Notes: a model not told the origin generated them from the sequence alone. Shown: positions 31,732-40,518, counted from the stretch's first letter. The stretch is DNA of 41,322 nucleotides from Microcystis aeruginosa Ma_SC_T_19800800_S464 (GCA_007095785.1 SFBL01000156.1:1-41322), one strand, 5' to 3'. A program made the numbers and translations.

Positions 31732-32319
31732 GTGAAAGTTAACGGTAACGGACAAGCCAAAATCCTCTCTCAAGCCGAACTAGATCGTCTGTTCGCAGGT
31801 TTCGATAACAATCGGGATAGATGTCTGTTTGGCATCTGTTTCTACACCGGCTGCAGGATATCAGAGGCGCTGCAGTTGACCGTCAACGACGTGGGGGCGG
31901 CGATCACCTTCAGAAAAGCGACAACCAAAGGCAAGAAGGGAACCCGTTCCATCCCCGTCAATCCGGCCCTGCGGAAAATCCTCGACCTTTACCTGCAAGA
32001 ATTTCAGCCAGATGATTATCTTTTCCCTTCCTTCCACAACGCGAGAGAAAAAGGACACCTGCACCGATCGAGCGCCGACCTAATCCTGAGAACCGCTTGC
32101 GATCGGGTGGGACTCAAGGGAGTCTCGACCCACAGCTTCCGCAGGTCGGCATTGACCCTGATGAGTAACCGGGGAGTACCGCTCAGGGTCATCCAGAAAA
32201 TAAGCGGTCACAGCAGCCTTGAAGTTCTACAAAGATACCTAGAGGTAAGCGATCAGCAGATAGGGGATGCCGTCGGTGTACTGGGCGAATCATCACGGAT
32301 CGATCCAAAAAATGTATAA
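31732..32319 (+). CDS. Tyrosine recombinase (integrase-like)
   Basis: A 195-residue protein containing only the catalytic domain: R42 in YTGCRISEA, K66 in TTKGKKG, H134 and R137 in THSFRR, H160 in SGHSSLEV, and the nucleophile Y169 in QRYLEV. All six catalytic positions are intact. The N-terminal SAM-like core-binding domain of larger integrases is absent, so it may act with short sites or as an accessory recombinase. GTG start. It could have integrated part of this accessory DNA; no att site was found beside it. Confidence 0.85.
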   Translation: MKVNGNGQAKILSQAELDRLFAGFDNNRDRCLFGICFYTGCRISEALQLTVNDVGAAITFRKATTKGKKGTRSIPVNPALRKILDLYLQEFQPDDYLFPSFHNAREKGHLHRSSADLILRTACDRVGLKGVSTHSFRRSALTLMSNRGVPLRVIQKISGHSSLEVLQRYLEVSDQQIGDAVGVLGESSRIDPKNV

Positions 32320-32375
32320 ACTTTCAATAATCATTATTTGCCGTATATGCCTATCAAATTTGCTATCCATGCAAA

Positions 32376-32783
32376 TTAGACCATCGAAGCAAATAAACTC
32401 GCATCGACCTGAAAATAAGAAGCTAGAGCTTGAGCTTCCCCCCGCTCGATCGCTCGCTCACCTTCGATAACCCGATTAACTATCTCTAAAGAACTGAAAA
32501 CACCGAGCAAGTCTTGCCGCTCTATTTCATTGGCTTCCATCAGATGCAGCAGGGTTGATAGGGGGGTTCTTTCAGGAATCGGGTAATGATCCGCCTCGAA
32601 TTTCTCGATCAGGGCGATCAGCAATTCCAGTAAAGCTCCCTCCTCCGCGCTAAGTTCCGAACGATGTTCCAATTCCTGGGCGATAGCGATCGCTCGTTCG
32701 TTCTCCGCTTCCGTGGTAATAGCTTTGGGTTGGTAGAGAGCGAGTAATTCCCCGTAGGTTTCAGAATTAAAAGTAAGGATCAT
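32376..32783 (-). CDS. higA: HigA-like antitoxin
   Basis: A 135-residue antitoxin of COG5499 type. The N-terminal TFNSETYGELLALYQPK and EGALLELLIALIEKFEADHY PIPE fit HigA proteins; the C-terminal HTH is PLSTLLHLMEANEIERQDLL, GVFSSLEIVNRVIEGERAIE. It overlaps the upstream toxin gene by 17 nt (toxin first, as in higBA). Confidence 0.8.
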   Translation of the reverse strand: MILTFNSETYGELLALYQPKAITTEAENERAIAIAQELEHRSELSAEEGALLELLIALIEKFEADHYPIPERTPLSTLLHLMEANEIERQDLLGVFSSLEIVNRVIEGERAIERGEAQALASYFQVDASLFASMV

Positions 32784-33066
32784 TTTTCCAATTTCCCTTA
32801 TCGTAATCGGCGTGAGTGAGGATGTATTTAATATAGATAGTTTGGCGGCTATAGATTATATCGACAATTAAGCGATAATTATTTCCTTTAATATTAAAAA
32901 CAGTGAAGTTTCCGACCGATTCAGCACTTTTATAAGTAGCCTGAACATCGATCAGATTTTGCCATTCTGCTTTACTAGCAACTCTATACCAATCATAAAG
33001 AGGTTCGCAAGAATCAGCATGGTTAACGCAAAAATTACGCAGTATCCGACGACTAATAACCCGCAT
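32767..33066 (-). CDS. higB: HigB-type toxin
   Basis: A 99-residue RelE-like toxin: MRVISRRILRNFCVNHADSC, EPLYDWYRVASKAEWQNLID, then RLIVDIIYSRQTIYIKYILT HADYDKGNW, the pattern of the HigB/PF09907 family (mRNA endonuclease). The catalytic-end H and D of THADYDK are present. It is the first gene of higBA. Confidence 0.85.
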   Translation of the reverse strand: MRVISRRILRNFCVNHADSCEPLYDWYRVASKAEWQNLIDVQATYKSAESVGNFTVFNIKGNNYRLIVDIIYSRQTIYIKYILTHADYDKGNWKNDPYF

Positions 33067-33171
33067 CGCCCGCTATACCTCTGGCAATTTTCTACTACTA
33101 TCGATAATTATACCAATACAGTAATTATTAAAACTGTAGGGAATACTAAAAATAGAGTTCTATTAAGTCTC

Positions 33172-33525
33172 ATGGGCAAAATTCCTGATTGCGATCGCTG
33201 TCTGCTATACACCCATCAAATTTACTTCGTCTGTACCGTCCATCCCGAAGGGGTAGAAACAGAAAAATGCCCCGATTTCCGCCCCGACCCAGAAGCGATC
33301 GAGAGCGATCGAGAATTGTGGTCGCCGGTCGGTTACTCGTGGTACGGTGATGAACTGATACCGAACCGACTCTGCCGTTACACGCGAGAGGAACAGGAGA
33401 AAATATTAGACACTCATCCCTTCTTTACGGGTATCTGTCCCGATTGCAAACATATCTTTACCACCAGTCCCGCCCTGCGAAAGACTTGGCAATGCCCGGA
33501 ATGTGGCTGGAGAGAGAAAGATTAG
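33172..33525 (+). CDS. Zinc-ribbon protein of cyanobacterial type
   Basis: 117 residues from ATG 33172; upstream in-frame codons overlap the higB gene and are not plausible. CXXC pairs are spread across the protein: DCDRC, FVCTVHPEGVETEKCPDF, and a C-terminal rubredoxin-like pair CPDCKHIF...CPECGW. It probably binds one or two zinc ions; nucleic-acid or protein binding cannot be told. A small cytoplasmic protein, diverging from the toxin-antitoxin pair. Confidence 0.6.
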   Translation: MGKIPDCDRCLLYTHQIYFVCTVHPEGVETEKCPDFRPDPEAIESDRELWSPVGYSWYGDELIPNRLCRYTREEQEKILDTHPFFTGICPDCKHIFTTSPALRKTWQCPECGWREKD

Positions 33526-33797
33526 TCGAAGTAAGAAGATTTAACCCGAACTTCGGTGCGAAAGAGAAGGTCACAGAGCGCCCGCCGATGGGGTGACTGA
33601 ATTTTTGGGGAGGTTTCGAGCGATGTAGAGATGGTGAGCCGAGAGACTTTTCGGTTGGCGAACAACCTACCAAGCTCCCCGGCTCGGTTTGATTTTTGGA
33701 TGCCGTCACAGGCATCGCGGGAACAGGCTGGACTCTTTGATGCACTCTTGGCAGATTCCCACCTGCCAACTCCGACGATCAAGAGTAATCCCAGCAC

Positions 33798-33909
33798 CGC
33801 ACACCACCCGAAAACCGTTATTGTTGTTGCGGTTGTCGCGGCGGTTGTTGTTGTTACGGTAAGCGGAACGGCAGTTATTTGGATTGTTGTACCAAGAACC
33901 GCCCCGCAG
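33798..33909 (-). other. DGR template repeat (TR)
   Basis: A 112-bp non-coding template of a diversity-generating retroelement, on the reverse strand 21 bp after the reverse transcriptase stop. Read as protein it would give LRGGSWYNNPNNCRSAYRNN then many N codons (AAC/AAT). It matches 35949-36060 over its whole length except at adenines: 22 of 30 TR adenines differ, against 1 of 82 other bases. The 272 bp on its far side (33526-33797) hold no gene I can support and may be the rest of the TR transcript. Confidence 0.95.
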
Positions 33910-33930
33910 TCGGGTTCGCCTATCCCTTCT

Positions 33931-34989
33931 TCAATGCCTCACGAATGTGAGGGAATCGAATATCTGTTTTCTTAGTTGCCAGGTGTCACCGTGTTCTAGA
34001 TGTGCCATCCAGCTAGTCAGCGCTCGTTCTACATCTTGCCATTCAATTGTACCGATGGCATAATCTTGTTGCAATCGTCTGAGTCTTCTCCTACCCCGAT
34101 GAAGGTTACTATTCCTGACGCGAACTCGGTCGGGTAGAATACGAAAACCGAGGAAACTAGGACCGTATTTAGTGGCAAAAAGTTGACTTTTAATCGGGTG
34201 AATTTTCAGCCTCAGTTTGATTAAGTATTCCTCAATTTTACCTCTGGCTTCTGCGAGAAAATCTCGGTCATCGGCAAAGAGAGCAAAATCATCAACATAC
34301 CTGACATACTTGGGAGTTCTAATAACTTCTTTGATAAAATGATCGAGTCCATTTAGATAAATATTAGCAAAAAATTGACTGGTTAAATTGCCGATGGGCA
34401 GACCTCTTTTTCGTTCTATAGGAGTCAGCAAGTCATCGCTAGGGAAGTAATCAATGACAGCTTCCTGTTCGTTGCTATTATCGATAATAGTATCGATCAA
34501 CCAGAGGGTATCGGGACATTTAATTTTGCGCCGTATCAGTGCTTTAAGGATTTCATGGTCGAGGGAAGGAAAGTATTTTTTAATATCACACTGAAGGATA
34601 TAAGAACTAGAACGGGCAAAGCCGATGAACCGTTTCAAAGCTCTATGAGTTCCAAATCCAACCCGATTGGCATAGGAATCATGAATAAAAGTGCCCTCGA
34701 AAATGGGGGCGATGATATTACAAAGAGCGTGATGGACTACTCTATCCCGATAAGGTGCGGCCGATATCAGGCGACTTTTGGGGTCTATGATGTGGAAGGT
34801 TCGATAGGCTCCAGGATGATAATTTTTATCCTTTAGCTCCCTTTGCAATTGCATCAGTTCCCTTTCCAGATTAAAATTAAAATCTAGAACGTTATCCCTA
34901 AAACGCTTGCCCGATTGTGCTTTACGAGCGGCAAGAAATAGATTATCAAATTCGATAATTTGGGAATAGAGATTACCGTAACGCTTCAT
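33931..34989 (-). CDS. DGR reverse transcriptase
   Basis: A 352-residue retron/DGR-type reverse transcriptase. Motif 3 is [13 protein letters not shown] (D135), motif 4 is [18 protein letters not shown] (about 196-213), and the catalytic YVDD is at 231-234 in [10 protein letters not shown]. The IGNLTSQ form is typical of DGR enzymes. It copies the TR RNA while misincorporating opposite adenines, then the cDNA replaces the variable repeat. It is the last coding gene of the cassette, with the TR directly after it. Confidence 0.95.
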   Translation of the reverse strand: MKRYGNLYSQIIEFDNLFLAARKAQSGKRFRDNVLDFNFNLERELMQLQRELKDKNYHPGAYRTFHIIDPKSRLISAAPYRDRVVHHALCNIIAPIFEGTFIHDSYANRVGFGTHRALKRFIGFARSSSYILQCDIKKYFPSLDHEILKALIRRKIKCPDTLWLIDTIIDNSNEQEAVIDYFPSDDLLTPIERKRGLPIGNLTSQFFANIYLNGLDHFIKEVIRTPKYVRYVDDFALFADDRDFLAEARGKIEEYLIKLRLKIHPIKSQLFATKYGPSFLGFRILPDRVRVRNSNLHRGRRRLRRLQQDYAIGTIEWQDVERALTSWMAHLEHGDTWQLRKQIFDSLTFVRH

Positions 34990-35014
34990 TTAAATTTCCG
35001 ATGATAACAATAAA

Positions 35015-35368
35015 TTAATCTGGTTTTGCTTCTCGTTCACGTTGGGTTTTAATCCAGTTACCTAATTCTCCTCCCAATTCATCGATTAACTGACTGACGT
35101 ATTCATAGCGTTTCAGATCGATCAACTTAAAATCTAATAAAAGTCGGGTCTGATGTCTGAGAACGGCTAACTCGGTGTTGATATATTCAAGTTTGGCAAG
35201 CTTACTTTTGGCAAATTTAGCCCTGATTAAATTCTCTAATATGTTATAAAGTTGGTTGATTACCCTGTCCCCTATCGTGAACTTGTGAACCCTGGGAAAA
35301 CGCTCTATAATCGGAACGTACCACTTTACCAAATCATAACACTTTTGAATCACCGATAATTCTTTCAT
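35015..35368 (-). CDS. avd: Avd, DGR accessory variability protein
   Basis: A 117-residue four-helix-bundle protein (KCYDLVKWYVPIIERFPRVH, KFTIGDRVINQLYNILENLI, YINTELAVLRHQTRLLLDFK), of the Avd/S23 ribosomal-insertion-like family. Avd pentamers bind the reverse transcriptase and TR RNA and are needed for adenine mutagenesis. 25 nt upstream of the reverse transcriptase, same strand, as in most DGRs. Confidence 0.9.
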   Translation of the reverse strand: MKELSVIQKCYDLVKWYVPIIERFPRVHKFTIGDRVINQLYNILENLIRAKFAKSKLAKLEYINTELAVLRHQTRLLLDFKLIDLKRYEYVSQLIDELGGELGNWIKTQREREAKPD

Positions 35369-35848
35369 TGCCTTAATAACTGAACTTCCCCCGTATAAAC
35401 ATACTAGCTATGGCTAAAAGTCTTACAGAGCCTGAGTTAAAGCAATATAATACTAATGGACTACTGGACACAAAATCCTGAAGTCCTTACGCAGATAGGG
35501 TTTGAGGCAAAATTTTTCAAATTTGACCTTTCGACCATTATAGCTTGTTTCGGGGCAGAAAACCAGCAAAAACATGGCTACAGAGCGAATCCCTTACTCT
35601 AGAGATTAATGACACTATCTGTTAAAATCAGGTTAGCGATCACTATACAGCCAACTCTAGGTCATCGCTCTACTCCAGATACAGTCAACGGTACAGCCAT
35701 TTTCAAGCGAAAAATGTACCCAGTAGCCCCTTTTCAATTTTTTCTGAGAAGCGACCTGCGGTAAGGGTTTTGTTAATTTTTTAGTATTTCTGTATGGGGG
35801 AAGTCCAGTAATAAAATTTAACATTAACGCCAATTTTCCGCAAAAAAT
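35369..35848. other. Intergenic region between DGR target and avd
   Basis: About 480 bp with no supportable gene. It may contain a promoter for avd and the reverse transcriptase on the reverse strand, but no clear -35/-10 pair stands out. Confidence 0.4.
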
Positions 35849-35851
35849 CGA

Positions 35852-35867
35852 CCCGCCGTGAGGCGGG
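35852..35867 (-). terminator. Hairpin downstream of the DGR target gene
   Basis: CCCGCC (35852-35857) and GGCGGG (35862-35867) form a 6-bp GC stem with a 4-nt loop, followed on the reverse strand by TCGATTTTTT. It can act as a rho-independent terminator of the target gene. A stem-loop just downstream of the variable repeat is also needed for retrohoming in studied DGRs, so it may serve both. Confidence 0.65.
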
Positions 35868-35928
35868 AAAGAAAAGAAAAGAGAAAAAATAGGGAATGAG
35901 GGTAAAAAGGGAAAAAAGAGAAAAAGGG

Positions 35929-38900
35929 TTACAGAGTCCTCCCGGCAACGCACACCACGCGAAAACCGCTATGGCTGTCGCGGAAGCCGCGGCGGAAGCT
36001 GAAGGCACGGAAAGCGGAACGGCAGTAAGTCGGATCGAGGCACCAAGAACCGCCCCGCAGAGGAGAACAATTATCATTCCCATTTTTTGTCCAAGCACTT
36101 CCATCCCTTGGCGCACCCTCATAATTATCATGCCAATCATCAGCGCACCATTCCCATACGTTCCCGTGCATATCATACAGCCCAAAGGCATTAGACGGAA
36201 ATTGTCCTACGGGAGTCGTTTCTTCTCGGTATTCTCCTTTGGGTTCATCTGCATAAGTTTTAGTAGCATTATAATTAGCTAAATCTCCCGTGATAGTTTC
36301 CCCAAAGTGAAAGGCGGTTGTTGTCCCCGCTCTACAGGCATATTCCCATTCCGCTTCGCTCGGTAGCCGGTATTCCCTTCCCGTCAACTTGGATAATCTC
36401 GCGCAGAACTCGATCGCATCGTACCAGTTGACTTTTTCCACGGGACGGCGATCGCTATCGGGACGGTCTTTAAAATAGGCTGGGTTAGATTCAAGGTCTT
36501 GTTTAACTTTTAAATCGGCACGGGAGGCGATCGCTTGCCACTGTGCCTGGGTGATGGGATATTTACCCATGTAGAAAGAGGGAAGGGTAACTTGATGTTG
36601 AGGTTCTTCCTGGCTAAAGTACTGCCAATCAAATTTCTTCACCAGTCTTTCGATTTCCTCGTCTTCTGTTCCCATCATAAATTCGCCACTTGGGATGGCA
36701 ACCAGATCGAGAATAACTTCGCCAGAGAGAGTTTCAGTGAAGTATTGAGCTTGCTTAAGCTCTCGTTTGATTTCTTTGCCCCTACTGTTGACGGTAATGG
36801 TTTCAAACTCAAATGGCTCTTCGCTTTCTTGTGCCAAAGATTGAACAGTTCTAAATGATCCTCTAGAAGCCAAAGCTGCAATGGCATTTCTCACTAAATC
36901 TTCTCCCTCTCGATCTTGATTTCTTTGGGCGGCTGAAGCAGCCAAGCGCAATCTAACTAAAGGGTCTTGATTCGCTTCAATCCAGCGCCAATAAGGACTT
37001 AATGAAGCTGTCATCCTCGCACTGCGGCAGATTTGCTCTGAACTCAATTCACTCTCATAGCCCCATTGAAGAAACAAGATTAAATTTGAATTTTCTTGCA
37101 GAAGTAATTGCTGTCCCTTTTTATCATCTTTATTATCAAAAAGCCTGAGAACTCTGTCACAGAAATTGCTATAATAAAAATCTAAAACAAGAGGCGCGAG
37201 ATCGTCAATTCCTTTTCCTTGCTGCAATTTACTTTCTGCGTAAGTGCGGGCAGGTTCGGGTAAAGTTAATCTCCAGTCAGAGGCAGTAGGAGACTTTTCT
37301 GCCATTGAAAGCTTAAGCAACTCCCCCAAAGCTTTCTGACCACTTCTTCCCCCAATAGCTCTAGCCAAATCGCGACTCAATCCACTCGGAAAGAAAGCCA
37401 ATAAAGGAAATATATCTTGACCCTCTACCGATAACATTTCAAAAGAGCGCTCTAAAGTTATTCGCAAACTTCTTTCTTTTCTTTCTTCAGAAGAATAAGA
37501 ATCAAGAACTTCCAGCGGTTCAATGTTTAATTCTTCACACAATATCTTGAGAGTAAATTGATTTTCTCTCATATAAGATGCCGCTAGTTTTATAGGTAAG
37601 GGATAACCATCAAGAAACTTGATTAAAAGATTAAAATCTTCCTCCAAATCTTCATTATCTCCCCATTGAGCTTGTGAAGGAGCATACTTTCTAAATATTT
37701 TTCTTGTTTCTGATGCTCCCATACTGCAAACTTCTTCTTGATGGCAATAACGAATGTCCCTGACTAGAGAGTCACGGGAAGTCAGCAGCAATCTTAAATT
37801 AGGACATTGTTCTAATAGCAAGTTCAAAAGGTGAATTAGTTCATTGGATTCTTTCTCAATCAATCTATCCAAATCATCGAGAATCAAAAAAATCCTACTA
37901 TTTCTTAATTCTCTCTCTAAAACAAAACTCTTTAATCCAAGACTCTGTTTAACTTTAGTAATTAGCGTTCCTACAGAATCAGTATCGCGCAAACTAATAA
38001 ACCAAACTCCATCACGATAGCGTTCTCGTTCATGTAACCACCTACCAATGGCATAAGCTAAGGCTGTTTTGCCTATTCCTCCCATACCATGCAGGGCAAG
38101 ACAGCGTTGTTTTTCTTCTACCAGAACTTTAATTACTTGATGTATTTCTTGTCTGCGTCCGACAAAGTTGGCATCTTCACGGGAAATATTAGTATTTGAC
38201 CACTGGGGATAGATAACACTGCGAGAATTAGCTCGTTCTATGATCAGTGATTTATTGTGGGAAGATTGGGGTAATAATCGAAATTTAAAAGCTTCATCGA
38301 AATTAACTCCTAGCTCAAAAGTTTCAGAGTTAAAGATTGTTTTTAATTTATCATCAAGTTTAACTGCATTGCGGCTCACTAAAAAAGCATTAACAATCTC
38401 ATCTTGATTGAATAATGCTTGATAAAGTCGTTGCGAGAAGCATCGGGCCGCTACATCGAGAATTTTATCCTCAGCGTCAATTCCTATCACATGAGGCACT
38501 CCAGCTTTAACAAAAGCTTGGGCTAGTTTTTCTGAATGACAGGCATTTAATAAAGCTAATTGACAAGGTGGTTGCTTCTGATTTGATAAAGCAATTTCTA
38601 GTTCTTTTTCAGTAAAAGAACGAGTAATTCCCACCTCATCTTCTAACACTAGGGCTGTACTATCCACCTCTCTCATTCCATGACCAATGAAATGAATAAT
38701 TAGTGGTTTGACCCGACTGGAAAAGGCATCTTGCAGCGTCTTGGATGTGGCTACTTTAACTACTATCTCCACTGCTATAGGATGAGATATATCCTCTAAT
38801 ACTGAAGCGATCGCTTCAATTTCTGGCTGAATTGCTAAATTCTCTACTGGTTCTAAGTCTTCTTTGAGTAGAGGGGCTGAAAATAAGATGAGAATTTGAT

Positions 38901-38982
38901 TACTGAAGGAATTATCTTGTCGAGTAACTTTTTCTTCCCCTGTAATAACAGGATATTTTGTGACTACTTGCGAGACAACCAT
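35929..38982 (-). CDS. DGR target: CHAT protease - NB-ARC NTPase - FGE-sulfatase variable sensor
   Basis: 1017 residues. Domain 1 (about 30-240) is a CHAT/caspase-like protease with the His/Cys dyad H101 (FIGHGM) and C148 (LLNACHSE). Domain 2 (about 270-540) is an NB-ARC/STAND NTPase: VGRR, Walker A GMGGIGKT (299-306), Walker B FLILDDLD (365-372), LLTSR and a GYPLPIKLAA motif. A helical part follows, then a formylglycine-generating-enzyme/sulfatase-modifying C-type lectin fold (about 755-1017: IPSGEFMMGTEDE, RLPSEAEWEYACRAG, GNVWEWCADDW, LRGGSW). Residues 975-1012 are the variable repeat, 16 of whose residues differ from the template. AGGAG lies 8 nt before the ATG. The layout suggests a sensor whose lectin-like tip binds diverse ligands, triggers NTP-driven assembly, and activates the protease. 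Confidence 0.9.
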   Translation of the reverse strand: MVVSQVVTKYPVITGEEKVTRQDNSFSNQILILFSAPLLKEDLEPVENLAIQPEIEAIASVLEDISHPIAVEIVVKVATSKTLQDAFSSRVKPLIIHFIGHGMREVDSTALVLEDEVGITRSFTEKELEIALSNQKQPPCQLALLNACHSEKLAQAFVKAGVPHVIGIDAEDKILDVAARCFSQRLYQALFNQDEIVNAFLVSRNAVKLDDKLKTIFNSETFELGVNFDEAFKFRLLPQSSHNKSLIIERANSRSVIYPQWSNTNISREDANFVGRRQEIHQVIKVLVEEKQRCLALHGMGGIGKTALAYAIGRWLHERERYRDGVWFISLRDTDSVGTLITKVKQSLGLKSFVLERELRNSRIFLILDDLDRLIEKESNELIHLLNLLLEQCPNLRLLLTSRDSLVRDIRYCHQEEVCSMGASETRKIFRKYAPSQAQWGDNEDLEEDFNLLIKFLDGYPLPIKLAASYMRENQFTLKILCEELNIEPLEVLDSYSSEERKERSLRITLERSFEMLSVEGQDIFPLLAFFPSGLSRDLARAIGGRSGQKALGELLKLSMAEKSPTASDWRLTLPEPARTYAESKLQQGKGIDDLAPLVLDFYYSNFCDRVLRLFDNKDDKKGQQLLLQENSNLILFLQWGYESELSSEQICRSARMTASLSPYWRWIEANQDPLVRLRLAASAAQRNQDREGEDLVRNAIAALASRGSFRTVQSLAQESEEPFEFETITVNSRGKEIKRELKQAQYFTETLSGEVILDLVAIPSGEFMMGTEDEEIERLVKKFDWQYFSQEEPQHQVTLPSFYMGKYPITQAQWQAIASRADLKVKQDLESNPAYFKDRPDSDRRPVEKVNWYDAIEFCARLSKLTGREYRLPSEAEWEYACRAGTTTAFHFGETITGDLANYNATKTYADEPKGEYREETTPVGQFPSNAFGLYDMHGNVWEWCADDWHDNYEGAPRDGSAWTKNGNDNCSPLRGGSWCLDPTYCRSAFRAFSFRRGFRDSHSGFRVVCVAGRTL
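35949..36060 (-). repeat. DGR variable repeat (VR)
   Basis: A 112-bp region encoding residues 975-1012 of the target, ending 17 bp before its stop. Aligned base by base to the TR, all but one of the 23 differences fall at TR adenines. The 3' end, GGTTTTCG then GTGGTGTGCG, is constant and is where the initiation of mutagenic homology should lie; the single non-adenine change (TR CGG, VR CGC) is there. Confidence 0.95.
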
Positions 38983-39317
38983 TCTACTATCTCCTCATCG
39001 GTAGCTTTACCAATATCTAGGGGAGGACGTTGGGGATGTTCTAGCCTCCCCTTTGGTTCTATTCCTTTTAAGCGCAGTTCTCGTCGCCAATTATTAATCG
39101 TCTTAGCGAATTTGATGCTGTATTCTATCAAATTGGCAGTAGCTGCTAACCCTCCAACTACTGTAGCTACAAAAGCTACGTCATCTGCACCTAACACGCG
39201 ACTTGGAAATTTCTGTGCCTTAATTGAATTGATCAGTAAAGATGTTTCTAAAGAGTCTATTTCATCGAGAGGAAGTTGGGATGAAATCGTTACGCTACAC
39301 AGGGGAATTTCACTCAT
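38964..39317 (-). CDS. Small effector-associated constant component-like protein
   Basis: 117 residues from ATG 39317 (GGAGG 5 nt upstream). The N-terminal strands are SVTISSQLPLDEIDSLETSL, followed by a glycine/alanine-rich hydrophobic helix (ADDVAFVATVVGGLAATANL), a basic stretch NNWRRELRLKGIE, and a closing acidic helix (ATDEEIVEWLSRK). The order resembles EACC1-type constant components found beside caspase-like effectors; I cannot confirm the family. Its stop overlaps the target gene by 19 nt and its start overlaps the RHH gene by 8 nt, so it is expressed with the DGR target, probably as a partner of the protease. Confidence 0.5.
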   Translation of the reverse strand: MSEIPLCSVTISSQLPLDEIDSLETSLLINSIKAQKFPSRVLGADDVAFVATVVGGLAATANLIEYSIKFAKTINNWRRELRLKGIEPKGRLEHPQRPPLDIGKATDEEIVEWLSRK

Positions 39318-39543
39318 TCGCACCTCCAATAAATCTAGCTTTGAGCAATACTTGTAGTTCTTTAACTTTAGTTTCCAACTCAGCTACTCGCTGACTCAAC
39401 GGCACAGTCTCGGCACAGCCTAGGTATTGAGAGATCGCACTGACGATCACATCCGTCTTGGACGTGCCAACCCGCTCGACGTACTGGTTGAGTTCGGCGA
39501 GGAGAGGTGGGGGAATTCGGACGGCGATTTGTGGTTTGCCCAT
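39310..39543 (-). CDS. Ribbon-helix-helix protein heading the DGR operon
   Basis: A 77-residue protein with MGKPQIAVRIPPPLLAELNQ YVERVGTSKTDVIVSAISQY LG, a standard ribbon-helix-helix (strand, helix, turn with TSKTDVI, helix), then a short coiled coil (LSQRVAELETKVKELQVLLK). It is the first gene of the operon and may repress it; TGTAT-TCTAAG-ATACA at 39652-39667 is a possible binding site. 39544-39848 otherwise holds no gene: it contains a 9-bp-period tract (ACAAAGACACGAAGGACACA, about 39690). Confidence 0.65.
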   Translation of the reverse strand: MGKPQIAVRIPPPLLAELNQYVERVGTSKTDVIVSAISQYLGCAETVPLSQRVAELETKVKELQVLLKARFIGGANE

Positions 39544-39848
39544 AACAGTTACATTTCTTCTCCCACCATGCTACCAAACGTATGGCTAAGTGTCACCCTT
39601 TTAGTCATTTTTCGCGGGCGAACGAGGCTCTCTTGGATTTGGTGGGTAAAATGTATTCTAAGATACATTCCTCCTGGCGAGGGGAACGAACCACAAAGAC
39701 ACGAAGGACACAAAGATTGATCGATCCTATGCAAGCTAAACTTATCACACAGAACTTAGAAGAGCCAAAATTCTCATTAGCTTAAAAGTATTCAGCAACA
39801 ATTTTGGCTTTAACTTGGGATTTTGACCTAGATTTACCAAAAAAAGAA

Positions 39849-40082
39849 TTATAGTTTGTCATAATCTTCTGGCTCTCTGTCTGAAACTTTAGCTAATACT
39901 TGTTGAAACTTATCCCAACTTCCCTGTTGTGCTTTTTCCTCTAGATAATCTTTAGTCATCCAAGAGGATATTTGGGCAGCTAATGCCATTGTTACCAGTT
40001 GCTCTACCGGTATGCTTTGTTTATTTGCTAAGATTTCAATTTGCTGATATAAAGCATCTGGAATGTTGGTGCTTAGTTTCAT
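39849..40082 (-). CDS. RHH-type antitoxin of a PIN toxin
   Basis: 77 residues: MKLSTNIPDALYQQIEILAN KQSIPVEQLVTMALAAQISS WMT is a ribbon-helix-helix N terminus; the acidic, disordered C terminus (GSWDKFQQVLAKVSDREPED) is the toxin-binding part. It overlaps the upstream toxin gene by 4 nt (ATGA). Toxin-first order is less common. Confidence 0.75.
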   Translation of the reverse strand: MKLSTNIPDALYQQIEILANKQSIPVEQLVTMALAAQISSWMTKDYLEEKAQQGSWDKFQQVLAKVSDREPEDYDKL

Positions 40083-40516
40083 GGTTTGATTTCTCCTAGT
40101 ATTTGTAGGAATTGTTTTGGTGTCACAACGGAAATTCCGAACTTTTCAACAGGGTTTAAGTCTCTTTGATTGTAACTAATTATAAAGCTCGCTTGGCATT
40201 TAAGGGCTAAATCTATCAGGAAGTCATCATCTTCATCTTTAGCTAATGGTCGCCACATATAAAAGATTTCGTGATGGTTAGCTAGATGGCAAATTCCATT
40301 AATAATATTATCTATGTCTTCATTATTTAAGCTTATTTGTTGTTGTTCTCTTTTTAGTATTTCTTCGTACTCAAAAACTAGGGTGGCAGATACATTGATT
40401 TGAAAGCGTCGGTCATTGAGAATGGTTAAGAGTTGATAAGATGCTCCTTTATTAGAGCGCAATCCAGCTAAGATTACGTTAGTATCAATGACTATTTGAT
40501 AGGGAGTTCCTGTCAT
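40079..40516 (-). CDS. PIN domain toxin (putative RNase)
   Basis: A 145-residue PIN protein: VIDTNVILAGLRS near the N terminus (D11), E55-56 in FEYEEIL, then DEDDDFLIDLALKCQASFII SYNQRDL with the acidic cluster (D120s). These are the Mg-binding acids of PIN ribonucleases. It matches the TIGR00305-type toxin family. The antitoxin follows in the same operon. Confidence 0.85.
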   Translation of the reverse strand: MTGTPYQIVIDTNVILAGLRSNKGASYQLLTILNDRRFQINVSATLVFEYEEILKREQQQISLNNEDIDNIINGICHLANHHEIFYMWRPLAKDEDDDFLIDLALKCQASFIISYNQRDLNPVEKFGISVVTPKQFLQILGEIKP

Positions 40517-40518
40517 AA

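Noticed and set aside
33458-33797. Reverse frames beyond the template repeat
   Set aside because: No Shine-Dalgarno or family pattern; more likely the rest of the non-coding TR transcript.
33631-33975. Forward frame across the TR
   Set aside because: The valine-rich run (VVVVAVVAAVVVVTV) is the complement of AAC/AAT-rich TR codons, not a membrane protein.
35896-36282. Forward frame across the VR
   Set aside because: Shadow of the target gene.
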